Shown here one piece after another: positions 1 to 13,552 of a stretch of 64,000 bases of DNA. A model generated the notes under the pieces. The model worked only from the letters and a program-made list of their open reading frames with translations. It was not told where the DNA came from and ran no database searches. Both the position numbers and the translations under genes were made by a program. Source of the DNA: Ailanthus altissimus. Lineage: Eukaryota; Streptophyta; Magnoliopsida; Sapindales; Simaroubaceae. Each line of letters begins with the position of its first letter. The first letter of the stretch is position 1. The stretch lies in assembly GCA_946807835.1 (NCBI GenBank), contig OX327702.1, positions 16,988,001 to 17,052,000 on the forward strand, read 5' to 3'.

Positions 1-1600
1 TTATAGGCAGTCACTGTTTTTCGACGAATGTGGCAGTTCTGTTTTTAATTTCTTTTTATATTTTATTTAATTTCTTTTTAAAAATATTTAATAAAAATAT
101 TAAACTAATCACGTGATGATACATGTCACGACACATGTCATGATGATTGGTAGACATTTGATTATAGTAAAAGTAGCAAAAAAACAACAATTTAACAGGA
201 TGTTTCTAATGGTAGGGATTAAAATAATATTTATAAAAATATGAGGGATTAAATTGATATATACCTATAAAATCATGGATGGAAATGACATTTTTCCATG
301 AAAATAATATGTTGCGTACATAATGAACGAGAAAGTGTTTAATATGAGTTGACTTTATATTTACGGATGGGGACAGTTTAATTTCTCGAATTTGATCTAG
401 TTGATAATTTTATTTTATTAAAAAATATTTAATTTTATCTCAATTTATTAGTTTTTTTATTAATTTATATGAATTATACTCTTTTATAAATTTAAATGAC
501 TTATTTTCCCTATAACTAAGTGTATAATAAATTTGATTTTAGACATTAGTTAGAATCTCATCCATTATTATCTATAAACACGTGCACAATTTTATTCATT
601 CATTTAATATATTCTAATCAACTAAAATAAATATTAATATAATTATTATATTTACATTTAATATTATCTATAACAAAATTATTAGCATAGCATATATGTG
701 TATTTTATTATAAATTATTTTCAAATAAAATAATTATTACTTAATTAAATAAATATAACACAATATTTTTATTATATAGTTAAACTTAATTAGTATCCAG
801 TCAAAATTTATTGATTGTTTTTATTAATTAGTATGATATATAAATATAATAAGTAAATTTGATTTAATTTAAACAAAATTTAGTATTTGATTTTTTTTAT
901 AATAAAAAATTACATATGAATAGTGTTCCCTCCTATATCTCGACCCAAAGACTATTTTTTTCTTGAGCTTAACTCGGCATATCAATTTCAATCCGTCCAA
1001 AGGTCTATTTTGAAGAATGAGAATATGACTCATTGTCTTTCTTGGGGTGTCAAAATTATGAGGTAACCTCAAAGATGCAACAAACTTCTAGACTTTAAAG
1101 CTCCAGTGTTGAACGAGGTATCCTCAACTATCTATAAAAGTTAAGGAGATCGTTAGCATTCCCATAAAGACTGAGAACTTATTTTCAAATAATGATATTA
1201 ATCTGAGTTCATTTGATATTGGTTGAGAACTAATGTTGGGTTGGTTAGCTACTCTAAAGACGTGAAACACCTTTAATTTTGAGATTCTTGAAAATTTGAA
1301 ATTCTCTAGAGTGGAATCTCTTCTAATCTTGGAATGTGTTCTAAATAGGAAATGAGACAACTTTCTCTAATTTGATCAGAATTCAATCATCAATAGCACT
1401 TTTAAATAGAGGGCTAAATGATAAGAATGAGAATCTTAAGAGGCTCTTTGGAGGGAGGATACATAGGCTTTGGTTTTCAGGCTCTTGATAATACTCTGAA
1501 TTAATTCCTTTATAATTCTAAATATAATATAATTATATTCACACTCTCTTGCCTAAACTACCTTGTGATAACTATTTTTCTATTAGAAACTATAATACCC
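1..1600. other. AT-rich non-coding stretch, nothing recognised
   Basis: No frame in this stretch resembles a known protein. The sequence is strongly AT-rich, with short A/T runs and no terminal repeats that I can pair. The short open frames near 869-1072 and 1124-1360 (minus) have no recognisable motif and look like chance frames. Confidence 0.5.
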
Positions 1601-1619
1601 CAACAATAGGGTTCATAGA

Positions 1620-2300
1620 GTCGAAACAATAGAAGAGTATGAGGTAAGGCCCCTACAACCCCTTCAATCAAACCAAGAGCTGAAGGGTATAAGGCAAGGG
1701 CCTTATAACCCTATCGATTTAGCAAAGAACTAAAGGTATGAGGCAAGGTTCTTGCGAATTTTTGGTCAGAAGAAGAGTTAAGGGGTATGGAAAGGCCTTT
1801 GTAGCCTTATTGATTGAGGTAAGAACTAGAAGGTTGAGGGCAAGGCCCCAATGACCGCTTTGGTTAGACGAAGAGCCAAGGAGTAACGGGTAAGGCTATA
1901 TGACCCCTTTGTTGAGACAAATATTAAAAGATATAGAACAAAGCCCCTATGCCTCCTCGGTAATGCAAAGAATCAAAGGGTATGAGGCAAGACCTCTACG
2001 ACCCCTTTAATTAGACGAACAACAAAAGGTTATGAGGAAAGACCCTTATGACCCCTTATATCGAACTAAGAGTCGATGGATATGAGGGAAGGCTTTTGTA
2101 ATCCCCTCAGCTGAGTAAAGAACTGGAAGGTATGAGACAAGGCTTCTACGACCTATTCAATTTGATAAAGAGTAAAGGGATATGAGGTAAGGTCTTTAAG
2201 ACCCTTTCTGTTGACCAAAAAATTAAACGGTGTAGGGCAAGACTCTTATAATACATTTGGTAACGACAAAGAGTAAAGTGGTACTATACAAGGCACCTAT
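1620..2300. repeat. 50-bp tandem repeat array, left part
   Basis: About 14 degenerate copies of a 50-bp unit. The core is GAGGCAAGGCCCTTATGACC, followed by a variable CTTTGGTTGAGCAAAGA-like half. The 'aggc' landmark recurs at about 1641, 1691, 1740, 1791, 1841, 1891, 1941, 1991, 2041, 2091, 2141, 2191, 2241 and 2292. The unit length is not a multiple of three and no frame stays open, so this is not a protein repeat. The array resumes at 4418 beyond an LTR insertion. Subrepeats of this kind are known in untranslated parts of large plant Gypsy elements, but the source here is unknown. Confidence 0.85.
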
Positions 2301-4417
2301 TATTAGGTTTGGTGCTTACGTGTCATCCCTAAATGTACATATACTTATTATTTATATAAGTGTACATTCTCATTAAATCGCTAATGCTTATTTAAATGGT
2401 ATTATGCAATGTAATATTATAGATATTGTATAATCTGAAGGAGTTCAGTTTTGATTTAAAGGAGTTTAGATAAGAGCCCACAGTTGGCCACGCTAAGAGA
2501 TATAAATGCTAAATGTTATCATAACTAATAGTTAGCTGGTTATAATACTTAGCAAAGATCCAATAGTTAGAGCACTGTCTGTAATAGGACATAGACCCAG
2601 GAATATACTAGTAATTGCATAGTTTCAAGAGTTGCAATCAGATGCCAAAAAATGTCAGTTGTGCAAGTATGTTCTCGAATATTGTCCCTAATCTATTTCT
2701 ACCAATGCGGGTCTGTCGGTGGATACCTTTATATAAATAAACATATGTTGTACCTATAGGGTATACATGGTTGTTCCTAGTCGACCGTGAGCTTAGAGCT
2801 CGTATTGAGATATAGGTATCCAGCTAGGATTTGATATAAGACGAACTCACGAGGGCCTCCGATAGACATTCTATATAAGCGGTCAATAGAGGGTCCTCTC
2901 GAGTTGAGTAGCATACGTGGTCCTTTGACTTGAGTGCCATAGTAGGCTTGTAAGTGATCTACTATACTTTGGTTCCACGCATGTCACAGACATTTCATTG
3001 TGTGACCGCTGGGTATGGTTTGATGCTTATGAAGTCATGTGTGTATAGATATGGGATTCGCCAGCTCCCATAGTGAGTTAGATATCCAGATGCTTCGAGA
3101 TTGTATCTCATAAAGTCTTGTGGCCACAAGCATTAATCCTGGGAAAGAGTTTACACCAAAGTGTAACAATATGACAAAGGCGTTTGCATATATCGTTCAG
3201 TGAGATACAATATGGAGATAGGATATAGATGAGTACATAGGGACTTAACGGTGATAATCTATATCTCCGCACATTCAGGATATCATGATGGAATGACTAT
3301 ACGTATGCGTTATGACCTTAGCTTGTATGGTTCAACGCACTGATTTGTAATATCTGTAATGTGTGCGTGGGGCATTGTTCACGGACTTTTAGAATAGTTT
3401 CATTTGACGAATCGGGCGTGGACCTAAGGAATCCCGTGATATAGAGTGTACTTATTGTGCACTGAGGTAGAGTACTGGATTAAATTATTTAATCTAGTAA
3501 TATCCACCATTACCGCGGGAATACGTACGTGTCCGAGTTTAAACATTAAATACAACAATTAGTCAATAATTGTTATTCACTATTGTATAATAACACGTGG
3601 CACATTGTGGACCCGCCGTTGAATTTACTTAACTGTGAGATTTGGTGGAATCCACTAAGGAGTATACTTGATAACTATTTAAAAGGGGCAAAATGGTCAT
3701 TTCATATAATAATTTTTTAATTGTTAAATAATCATAAATATCTCATTATTATATATTATTTTATTATATAATATTATTATATTTTATAATGGTGTTTAAT
3801 TGTCTTCCATTTCATTATTTTATTAATATAATATTATATTATTATTTTAATATATATGTTTGAAATATTTAAGTGTGATACCCGTTGGATGCAATTTGAA
3901 TTTGCTTTATTTTTTCGCTTTGGTTGTTGGCTTTAAAATCAAAAGGAAATATTTTGATTTCAAAGGGTGGTTGGCCAAAGGTTATGCAAAACAAAGGGAT
4001 ATGGATTCATTTAAGGATTAATTTTAAGTGTTGAAATTAATTCTATTGACTGTATTTATTGGCTACCAGTTACAAAAATACATAAATTTATTTTATTGAT
4101 CAAGGGAAAAATAAATTCAAAGGGTTTAAGAGTTAAACCCAGTGCTGGATTTAGAGCTGTTGTTCTATCTTACCAAGCCCACCGAGTTGGTGACTAGAAC
4201 TACCAATGAGTTGGTCTCCAATCGGACTCCTAGGATACACGTGTAAAATATTACACATTTCGGTGAATTCTCAACCCTTTAAATATATTAATATGATTAA
4301 TATATTGTTTATTGTATTATTTTAATTCTTTTGTAGCGCTAAATATGTATGAGAAACGTATTTTATGCAATAAACACTATTGCACATGCGTACACCCACG
4401 TATATTTGATCCCAACA
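2301..4417 (+). mobile_element. Copia-type solo LTR, TSD CCTAT
   Basis: A complete LTR of about 2.1 kb, related to the Copia LTRs at 10469, 21285, 27709 and 46952. The shared start is TGTTGGGATTTGTGCTTACG, decayed here to TATTAGGTTTGGTGCTTACG. The end is ...GATCCCAACA, the inverted match of a TGTTGGGATC start. It is flanked by perfect 5-bp TSDs, CCTAT at 2296-2300 and 4418-4422. No internal element sequence is attached, so this is a solo LTR left by LTR-LTR recombination. It sits inside the 50-bp repeat array. Confidence 0.9.
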
Positions 4418-5140
4418 CCTATAACCCCCTCAATTAAGCAGTGAACTAAAGGGTTAGGAGTAAAACCCATACAACCCCTTTGGTTAGATAAAAAGCTTAC
4501 GGCATAGGGCAAGGCCCTTATGACCCCATTGGTTGAGTAAAGGTTCGGAGGGTATAGGGCTAGACCAATATGATTCATTTGATCAAACGAAGAGCCCAAT
4601 GATACAAGGTAGGTTACTATAAGGCAAGTCCCGTATGGCTCCTTCGATTAGATGAATAGCCGAGGAGTATAGGGCAATGCCTCTATAACCCTTATCGTTG
4701 AGTAAAGTACAAGAGGGTACAAGGTAAGATCTCTACGACTCATTTAGTTGAACGAAGAGTTAAGGGATACGAGGCAAGGCCCTTATGACCCCTTCTATCA
4801 GACTAAGGGTCGAGGGTACGAGGAAAGGCCCTTATAACCCTTTTGGTTGAGCAAAATATCAGAGGGTATAGGGCAAGGCCTATACGACCTTTTCGATTAG
4901 AAGAAGAGTTGAGGGTTACAGGGCATAGCCTTATAACTCCCTCAGTTGAGCAAATAACTAGAAGGTATAAGGTAAGGCCCCTATGACCCTTTTAGTCAAA
5001 CGTAGAGTCGAGGGGTATGGGCAAATCCCCAATGACCCTTCAGTTGAGCAAAGAATAGAAGGGTATGAGGCAAGGCCCTTATGACTTATTTAGTTGAACA
5101 CAAAGCCAAGCGATAGTGGGCATAAACCACCTACATCTCC
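4418..5140. repeat. 50-bp tandem repeat array, right part
   Basis: Continuation of the array at 1620-2300 with the same roughly 50-bp unit and about 14 further degenerate copies. The junction with the solo LTR carries the second copy of the CCTAT duplication, so the array was continuous before that insertion. Confidence 0.85.
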
Positions 5141-5339
5141 CTTCAGTTAGTGGAATAACCATATAGATATAATAAAGGGCCTCTATAAATCTTCTTGGCC
5201 CTCTTCACCCCTTTACCAAGGATCTTAGGAAAAGCCAAGCAACCCTCCGTTTCGAGGAATCGATTAGAGATGAGGATAAAACTACTAAGAACATTTTTAG
5301 CTAAAATGTTAAAGTATTCCCTGGCCAAAGTTATAAGCT

Positions 5340-6302
5340 TGCATTTTCTTGTAATTTAAAATTTTTTCCCAAGGAAGTCAAATTAAGCAAACATACATTC
5401 ATTAAAATATATCAAATATTGGATAAAGTAGAGGTAAAGTAACATCTAAAGCAGAAATAACATAAGTGTACCCAAAATGCCTTTTTATTGAATAAATTAA
5501 AAGCTAAGATAAAAGAGAGGGCTTGGCGCAAAGTATAAAATTCTTATTAAATGATAAGGATGTAAACTTAAGGGGTAGTTAAGGGATTTTGGATGACAGG
5601 ACGGGTAGGAATGACCTTAGCCGAGGCAACCGGATCAACCCGAGGAACCTTTTTAATTTGAGAGGGATCCTCATCCTTGTCCTCTTTAACTTCCACCTGA
5701 GTTGCTATTGCTTCTTCAAGCCAAGTAAGACATTAGCTCAGACGTAAGCCTAATTGCTACCAGTTAGTGCTTAAGACTCAGTAGTTGTCTCGTTAAGTTG
5801 ACAAACATTTAACTGAAGTGTTAAAGCATTTATCTCTACGGTCAAAGCCTTGCTCTTAATAGTAGCTACCTTGACTTGATCTTTTCCACTTTAGTAGTTG
5901 GAGTTTTGCATAATTAGCTGTCCTCATCAAACTTTTTATTAGCCTTCAACAAAGCTTCATTAAGTCTAACAACTTTTGCTTCGACTTGTTATAGCTCTGC
6001 TTCTCTATAGGAACCTCAAAGAACTCATCCTAATGCTAAGAAAACATGAAAGATTCCTAAAAGAGAGGTAAAGAAGTTAAGAAGCCTAACCATAATAAAC
6101 TAACTAGAAAAGAATCAAGTAGAAGTTTACATCAATGCAAAAACCTAATGCCGTGTGCCAGGGACTATAAAGCATCGTATTTGGGTAGATCATTAGCTCA
6201 AGTAGCTAAAACTTCTTACTCAACATCCCTCACTAAAGCTATGAAGTGCCTATACCTATCATATTTCATAGTAAGGACATTAGACTGCTTGAAAGGTGAG
6301 TT
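5340..6302 (-). pseudogene. Decayed coiled-coil ORF of a retroelement, minus strand
   Basis: The minus strand between about 5560 and 6045 reads as a broken charged protein. One open segment contains EAIATQVEVKEDKDEDPSQ and then KKVPRVDPVASAKVIPTRP. An upstream segment contains VEAKVVRLNEALLKANKKFD, which looks coiled-coil. Several stops and frameshifts separate the parts. Such charged coiled-coil tails are common in plant gag-like or 'putative gypsy-type transposon' proteins, but the assignment is only an impression. Related remnants may continue at 7700-8165 and 9528-9700. Confidence 0.35.
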
Positions 6303-7695
6303 TGATAAGCGTATTTTATACATATTATTTAGGCTTATATAAATTTAGTGTTTGTTCATTTTAAGTATGAATATTAGGTTTTTATGTGTTTTATTTTCAG
6401 TGTGTAGGTTTGAAGGCAATATACCTAATTGGAATGAAAATCTAAGTGAAATAAGGCAAAAATATCAAATTTGCTACAGTATATTATTACAGTACAGGCT
6501 AAGATCCCAGCATTGCTGTGCCTAATTTAGTGTTTCCAACACCATAATGCCTAAAAACCAAGGCTGTAATGCGTGAATAGTGTTGTGTAAATAATACCCC
6601 CCCATTCGTGAATAGTATGTATAAACAGTGTCGACGTTGGGCATAAAAAAGGAAACATAGTTTGCCTATTTCAAAATCCAAGAAGATTGAAGATTGTAAT
6701 AAAATTAATTTGATGTTTCTTTTAATTTAAAGATTAATAAAACTTATAATTAGAAGATCAAAAAGCCTATTTCAAAATCCAAAAAGAGAAAGAGGAAGAA
6801 TAGAGGAGAAGAATGAGTATAAGAGAAAATAACTTTCTAGAGATAGAGAACAACGTTTGGATGATTAAGAAGATTGAAGATTGTAACAAAATTAATTTAT
6901 CGCTTCAACTCTTTATCTTTCTAGTTTTCATGATTATATGATGTTTTTCTTAATAAGCTCTATAACTCTTTATTTTATCATGAGCTAAGTTTTATGTTTA
7001 GGGTTGTAACTTTAAACTCAATAAATAATTGCATTGAAGTTTTTCTTCTTATTTTTATGAACTCAATAGTAGAATTGTTCAATTATTCTGTGTTTAGTAC
7101 TTTATAATTACTTGCTCACTAATTAAATTATTGTGGGAACCTTAATGAACTTAATGAGTGAATTTAAGTGTTGGTCTTAAATAATTTGATATATGATTAT
7201 AACGTAACACTGATGATTTTTATATGAGATATACAAATACTCATATGACATTTATGATAGTAATAAATCGGTTCTTAATAAATCTTATTCTTATATGATT
7301 ACCATAGACATGTAAGTAATTTTTAGGATAAGATATAGTCGTTTGACCATTGACAGAGGCTTGTAATGAAATTAGGGATCTAGTTAACAATTTATATTAA
7401 GGGATTAACATAAGAAAAACTTAATTGGTTTAAGTAACATATCGAAGGATAGTTGTAATCTTAAGTGTTATCTATTATTGGTGATTCACTTATTATCTTC
7501 ATTTTTATCTTGTTAGTTTCCATTTATTTTGATTAGATTACTTATCTTTTAATTTTCAATAGTCTGAATAAAAGTAAGAAGATATAATTTTAGTAATTAG
7601 CATAAAAATAATAACAATTGCTTGTAAGAACAATATTATACTTACTCTTTATTACTTGTTTATGATAACATGCATTTACTCTTTGGTATAACACA
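6303..7695 (+). mobile_element. Gypsy-type LTR, boundaries partly uncertain
   Basis: The start TGATAAGCGTATTTTATACA resembles the TGATAAGGGC start of the intact element's LTR. The 3' half follows the same plan: a CATGAGCTAA block, 'tagggtt...aactcaata', a block on aging '...cataggcatgtaagt', and a TTATTACTTG...tgataac end region. It appears to end with ...TATAACACA near 7695. I could not find a matching TSD: the left flank is GAGTT and the right flank differs. It may be a truncated or rearranged solo LTR. Confidence 0.55.
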
Positions 7696-8167
7696 ATAGA
7701 ACTCCCTAGTTTCGCCTACAAACTGCTTGGGTTAGAGATAGTAAGACTTATTGTTAAAGGAACTGAAGACATTGCTCTTGCCATTGGGCTAACCCTGCTT
7801 ATTTGATGAGGAGAGGTATGTTTATGAAAAGAGTATGATAAGGAACTTCATCTCATGGATCCACTAAGATAAGGTATGGTTGGCATTGTTAATCCACCAA
7901 GACCTTTGGCCGCTTATTAGTTGAAGAGCTCATAAACCGCTTACTCTTACACCCCTACTACTCAAACCGCTTCCTTCATCCAAGCCAAGAAAATTAAGGA
8001 TACCCTTGGTCTTTTTATATAACTTAGAGGCTTCAAAAGAGTAGGGACATTTTCTGTTACTCTTATCAGCATTTACTTCTCTAAAAAAGATAAAAACATA
8101 GTAAAGATCATGATAAATAAAAGATAATTAACTATCAAGAAAAATATAAAGATTACTTCTTCCTCCT
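7696..8167 (-). other. Remnant of the host element between two LTRs
   Basis: The minus strand shows a broken frame with segments such as SNRKCPYSFEASKLYKKT and GIPNFLGLDEGSGL, interrupted by stops. A similar open stretch, VKTWTSKLKLSLEEKDQVN, appears on the minus strand at about 9560-9690 on the other side of the solo LTR. The host was therefore probably one minus-strand element before insertion. I do not recognise the protein. Confidence 0.3.
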
Positions 8168-9527
8168 TGATGTGTACTTTAACAGCTCAGCACAAGTGCA
8201 CGATATCGTATTAAGTAATATAGGATTTAAGTCCAAGTATCGATCCCACAAGGACTATGTGATCTAATTCTTCAATCAATTACTAAAATTATATCTACTT
8301 AAATTTTATTCAGAAAATTCAAAATCTAAAATTGAATTTATTAACCTAATTCTATCAAATTAAACTAAACATAAATAGCAAACAAACAAGAGATATAAAT
8401 TCACCAAAGGATAATAATCTAGGGTATAGACTCATCCCTTAGTATTTCATTGGATTCATTAACCACTTAGTTCATCTCTTAATATAAATTGTTGGCTTAG
8501 ACACTAATCTTATCACAAGCCTCTATCGATGGTCAAGTGACTATATTACACATTCTAATAATCACCTATATGTCTATGGTAATCAAATTAGAATGTAATT
8601 CATTAAGATCAACTCTAAATCATACCATATATGCCACCTAGGTATATGTCTATCCTAGATGGAACTCATAGTTATTACCCTATGATCATGCATCAAACTA
8701 CCCTAGGCTAAACACATGAATCCCTTTGTCAAGTTCATCATGGTTCCTCAATCATTCAAAATATTGATCAGGTATAATGAAAGCAATAAACACAAGATAG
8801 AATTAATCAATTGAATGTATCAAGTTCATAAACTAAAAATTAACACAATCCAAATCTATACTAGGTTCACAAAGTCTAACCCTAGATGAACAATTTAGCT
8901 CATCACAAAACCAAAAGTATATAACCAATTCATAAAGATCAACAAGAAAAAGAACATAATGATAAAGAAAGAGAAGAAAAACTAATCAAAGTGACTCTTT
9001 GATGTGCTTCTCCCTCAATCTTGACTTGAAGCTTGAATCTTGAATCTTGATCTTGGTTCTTCAATCTTTGGCCTTGATATTTGATGTTGTGTTGTGAATT
9101 ATTTCTCTAAGTTTTTGCCTTTTTCTCTCCTCCTTTTAGTTAGGGTTTTTGGCCTTCTATTTATAGGTTTATGTCTTCAAATTACGGTTCACGAGTTATT
9201 GTAGCAAAATACTGTTCATGCGTTACTGCTCCTCTACCACTTGCACCGTGGCACTGAGATACTGTTTGGCTGCCGCGACACTGGTTACTGTAGCATATTA
9301 CGCTATCAAATCACTGCAGCTCGTAACGGTGACAAATTATTATAGCATATACTGTAGCAATTTGATATTTTGGCTTATTTTCATTAGAGTTTCGACCCTA
9401 TTTGCTCCATTGACTCCAAACCTACAAAAATAATAATAAAATAAATCAAAAGCCAAATAATCTTAATTTCTACAAACAAATATTATGTTTGGAAAATAGA
9501 AATATTAGACTTAATGAACCTTTATCA
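8168..9527 (-). mobile_element. Gypsy-type solo LTR (minus), TSD CTCCT
   Basis: On the plus strand it runs from TGATGTGTACTTTAACAGCT to ...AACCTTTATCA. It therefore reads TGATAAAGG...ACACATCA on the minus strand, as in the other Gypsy LTRs here. Perfect TSDs, CTCCT at 8163-8167 and 9528-9532, flank a 1,360-bp body. The internal order of blocks matches the intact element's LTR, including the regularly spaced 'ataggtatatgtctat' and 'ggttcctcaatcattc' blocks. No internal region is attached, so it is a solo LTR. Confidence 0.85.
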
Positions 9528-9699
9528 CTCCTATTATGTTTTCTTTAACGACTTGAAAAATGTATTGACTAGGCCTATGCTCTCTAAATTCTTTTAAGAT
9601 TGAAGAACTTTAATGGGTCCACCTTATCTGTTAGATTGGTTGACTTGATCCTTTTCCTCTAAGGAGAGCTTGAGTTTTGAAGTCCAAGTTTTCACTATA

Positions 9700-10056
9700 A
9701 CAATAGAATTAGTTCAATTATAATTTGTTTTTAACAATTATAGTTAGCGATTAAAGGGAATATGTAAAGCAGTGGGAGGAAGTCTTCAAATTAAAAATGT
9801 ATACTAGTTATAACCATGATCTAAAGCGTTAACTTTTAATGGTTAGAAATATATCACTAACCATCTTTTATTTTATCTTATGGAGATAATGTAAATATAA
9901 ACAATCCATTAGGTACACATATTAGATGTGCACCAACTGTAGAGTACCGAAAATAAATTTTAGCTGGCTTATGAATCTGAAAATTATTCTAGATTTGGAA
10001 TAACTTAGATATATCATTGATCAAAAAATGATAAGAGGTATTTATGATAAAGCTAC
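9700..10056. other. No gene seen
   Basis: AT-rich sequence between decayed element remnants and the 5' LTR of the next element. No frame or terminal repeat was recognised. Confidence 0.5.
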
Positions 10057-10468
10057 TGATAGGGATTTATATATACTATTATTTCTATCATTCCAGACTT
10101 AGGTTTTGCTTTAAATCAAAAGTATTTTGCCTATTTATTTGTGATTTTTGATCATATATAGGTTCACTAACCAAGATGTAAATATTCGAGACAAAACAAA
10201 TGCAAACGACAAAAGATGATGAACTGGTAGTTCACGATGTCGAGGCATCTAGTCTAGAGAGTTGAGTACCGCGACGCCCAGGCAGTACTCCACTAACTTG
10301 CATTTCCAGGTCTTAGCGCTGTGGTGCCTAATCCCTAATGTTGTGGTGCTCTTGTGATAAATAAAACCCCTTCTCAAATCTCCTATTTTGACTTATATTC
10401 GAAGCCCTATGTCCCTGGGGTTACAAAGAGCTATAAAAGCACTCTTTTCAGAGCTAAAACACAACAAT

Positions 10469-12596
10469 TGTAAGTGTAATGTGTATAAGGTGAATGTATG
10501 CATCTTAATTTTAATTTTAATAAATTTGTAGATCACACATGAAAAATAAGTGTAGTAGAAATAAACACATATTTCATTACACTAATAAGATAAAAAGAGC
10601 TTACCCTTAAGCTGTACTTTGAACAACTTTAGTCCAAAAACTTTATGTGATTGCTGGAGCTAGAATGAGAGCTTACTATCTTAGTAGAAATTGAAGCAAC
10701 TTTTTTGCTTTTCTTTTGTTTCTCTTGCCCTTTTGAATAAATTTTAGTCTTTTTACTTGTAACTAACTTACAATTTGATAACCTAAAAATTACCAATGTT
10801 AATGCAAAATGCCTCCATATTTATAGTGCCATTTGTCGTCCATTTCACCAATTGAAACCTTTTAAGTGGCTAATAGCTTTAAGCATGAGGTGCAAAGCAA
10901 TGTATAATTCAATTTGCACCTCATGCTTAACAAAAAGAGATGGTGGTAAGGTGCTTTTATGCTAGATGAATAGAAGCATAAGTAGTGGCCATTTTCTTCT
11001 TGAAAACCATTTAGTATAAAACACTTCATGCTTGCCAAAATAATATTTGCTTTGCAATTTTAAGTGGTAGCCAAATCTATTAAGCATGAGGTATTGGTAA
11101 TTTGCTTTCTAAAAATCCATATAATGCACTTGATGCTTAAATGTAAATGGGTTGCAATGGTTTGCCATGTGTCAAGCCATTAGAAGGCATTATCATGCCT
11201 TTGGTTTGACGTATGGCAACTTCTTAGTTGATGAGGTGGCAAGTCCCTACTTGCCACTTATCAACTTCTTAGACTTAACACTTAAACCCTGTCAACCATC
11301 TGAGAGACCTTAAAATAATTTTTGCTTTTTAAGATCTTCCCAGATCGAATAATTTGACCCCATACGTTACCTAGTGCTCAATAAGTATACTTCATATTGT
11401 GAGACTCCTTAGGTTCACATTCGTTTGTCTTACAGAACTTTTTCATAAGTTTATAAACAATGCCCTATATACATGTTACAAAAATTATAGAATGGTGTGT
11501 TGAACCATATAAGTTAATGTTAATACATATTCCTATAATCCATTAGTCACTTATATCCTAGAAAAGCGGAGACATAGATCATTATTGTCAAGTTTCTATA
11601 TGCTAAACCATGAACTTATCTCCAAATTTGCATTTTATATTTGTAGACACTTTTACGATATTATTTATCCCATAGGAAACTCATTCCTAGTTTTATTGCT
11701 TATTGCTTTAAGCCTTTTTGAAACACAATCTTAGAGCATCAAGATATACAACTCCTAGTTTTATTGCTTATTGCCATAAGACTTTTTGAAACACAATCTT
11801 AGAGCATCAAGATATACAACTCACTTATATAAGCTGACAGATCCTATATCTATATATACCAGACTCCATGAACATCAAACCATACCTAGCGACAGCCAGT
11901 AGTTAGACCATGAAAGGTCTCTAACATATATGTAACCTAAGTATGGTAGATCACTCACAAGCTCATTGTGGTGCTCAGGTCAAGAGACCACAGATACTAC
12001 TTAACATGAGAAGACCCTTAATTGACGACTTTATGAGATATTTATTGGAGGTCCTTATTGAGTCTGTCCAGTATCCAGTCCTCAATGAATGCCCGTATGC
12101 CTATACGAGCTTCTACTAAGTTCATAGTTTACTAAGGCTAACCATCTGAACCATCCAAATATAGACATATACTAATCTATATATGATAAGGTCTTCATCA
12201 ATAGACTAGCATCAGTGAAGATAGTTTAGGAACATAAAATTTGAGAATATACTTGCACAATGACATTTTCTAGATTATTTACAACTATGTCATTAATAAT
12301 ATATCTCCAAGTTTTTGTCCTATTTTAGACAAGGCTATAACTCTTTAAATTTTGTTGACTTTTATAACCTGTTAACTTGTAGCATTTATAATTCTCAGCA
12401 TTACTAACTCTTCGTACTAGTCTGAACTCTTTTTAGACTAAATCTTAACTCCTTCAGATCATACAGTATCTGAAATGTTACAATCATCTTACCATATAAT
12501 AAATGAAATTAGCGATTTAATGAAATATTTATTGTATAAATATTAAAATAAAATATTCATACAAAAAAGGATGACACATAAGTATAAATCCCAACA
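10469..12596 (-). mobile_element. Copia-type solo LTR (minus), TSD ACAAT
   Basis: The right end AGTATAAATCCCAACA is the reverse complement of the family start TGTTGGGATTTATACTT. The left end TGTAAGTGTAATG matches the family's ...CACTTACA end. Perfect TSDs ACAAT lie at 10464-10468 and 12597-12601. The length, 2,128 bp, is close to the other full Copia LTRs here (2,117 and about 2,156 bp). It contains a 68-bp tandem duplication at 11685-11820. Confidence 0.9.
11685..11820. repeat. 68-bp tandem duplication in a Copia LTR
   Basis: Two nearly identical copies start with TCCTAGTTTTATTGCTTATT at 11685 and 11753. They differ at a few bases (gctttaagcc versus gccataagac). This is a local duplication within one LTR copy. 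Confidence 0.85.
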
Positions 12597-13552
12597 ACAA
12601 TATTTAAGGCAAACTTAAGGCAAACACAGATATATAACAAAATAAGAGATCAAAGCAAGAATTTGAAGATTAAAGATCAAGAGACTTGTGCATCACTCAA
12701 GAGAAAGAGAAGCAATCCAAGGCATTTTCTTGTTTGGTTTCTTTTCGTTTCTTTTCATTATGATATTGTTCATGATATTTTCCATTCATTACTTTGATAC
12801 TCTTGGATTTAAGATAAACTAAAATCTTTTTTTTTTAGGGTTAGACTTTTTGAACCTAATATGTAGTTAAATTTTATTGACTCTTAAATTTTAAAGTTAA
12901 TATATACATTGATTAATTTTATCTTGTGTTTAACACTTTCATTATATTTGGCCAATATTTTGAATGATCAAAGAACACTAATGAACTCAAAAAAGGAATT
13001 TATGTGTTTAGCCTAGGATACTTTGATGCATGATCATATGGTGACTACTATGAGTTCTATGTAGGATAGAGATATACCTATATGGCATGTATGTTATTAT
13101 TTAGACTTGTTCTTAATGAATCACATTATATTGTGATTACTATAGACATATAGGTAATTGTCAGGGTGTAATATAATCACTCGACCATCGACAGAGGCTT
13201 GTGATGAGATCAGAGTCTAGCCAATAATCGCTCTTAAGGAATTAACTAAGAGATTAATAAAACTAATAAAATATTATGGGATAAGTTAAAATCCTAGATT
13301 GCTCTTAATTGGTGAATTCAACCCCTTACTTGCTTTTAATTAATATGAGGTTTAATTTAATAGAAGTAGATTAATTAGATAAATTCATCTTTTGATTTGG
13401 TTGGATAAAAGTAAGTAGAAATAATTTTAGTACTTGATTGAAAGAAATAGATTAAATAGTCTCCATGGGAATGATATCTAGACTTTAATCCTATATTACT
13501 TGATACAATAGCGTGCACTTACGCTTAGCTATTATTGCATACAACAAGTTTT

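Larger units (their letters stand above)
10057..13546 (+). mobile_element. 5' LTR of an old Gypsy element, split by a Copia LTR
   Basis: The LTR begins TGATAGGGATTTATATATAC at 10057 and ends ...CATACAACA at 13546, directly before a primer-binding-like site. The left part is 10057-10468 and the right part 12602-13546. The insertion 10469-12596 plus one ACAAT duplication interrupts it, leaving about 1.36 kb of real LTR. The right part shares the 'ttggccaatattttgaatga', 'gatgcatgatcata' and 'cttgtgatgagatca' blocks with the other Gypsy LTRs. It opens a decayed element that runs to 17973. Confidence 0.75.

Noticed and set aside
869..1360. Two minus-strand frames near the left edge
   Set aside because: Unremarkable composition, no motif, and no promoter or splice context. 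Treated as chance frames.
5143..5328. 61-codon minus-strand open frame after the 50-bp array
   Set aside because: No recognisable motif. It partly overlaps the decayed end of the repeat array and probably arises by chance.
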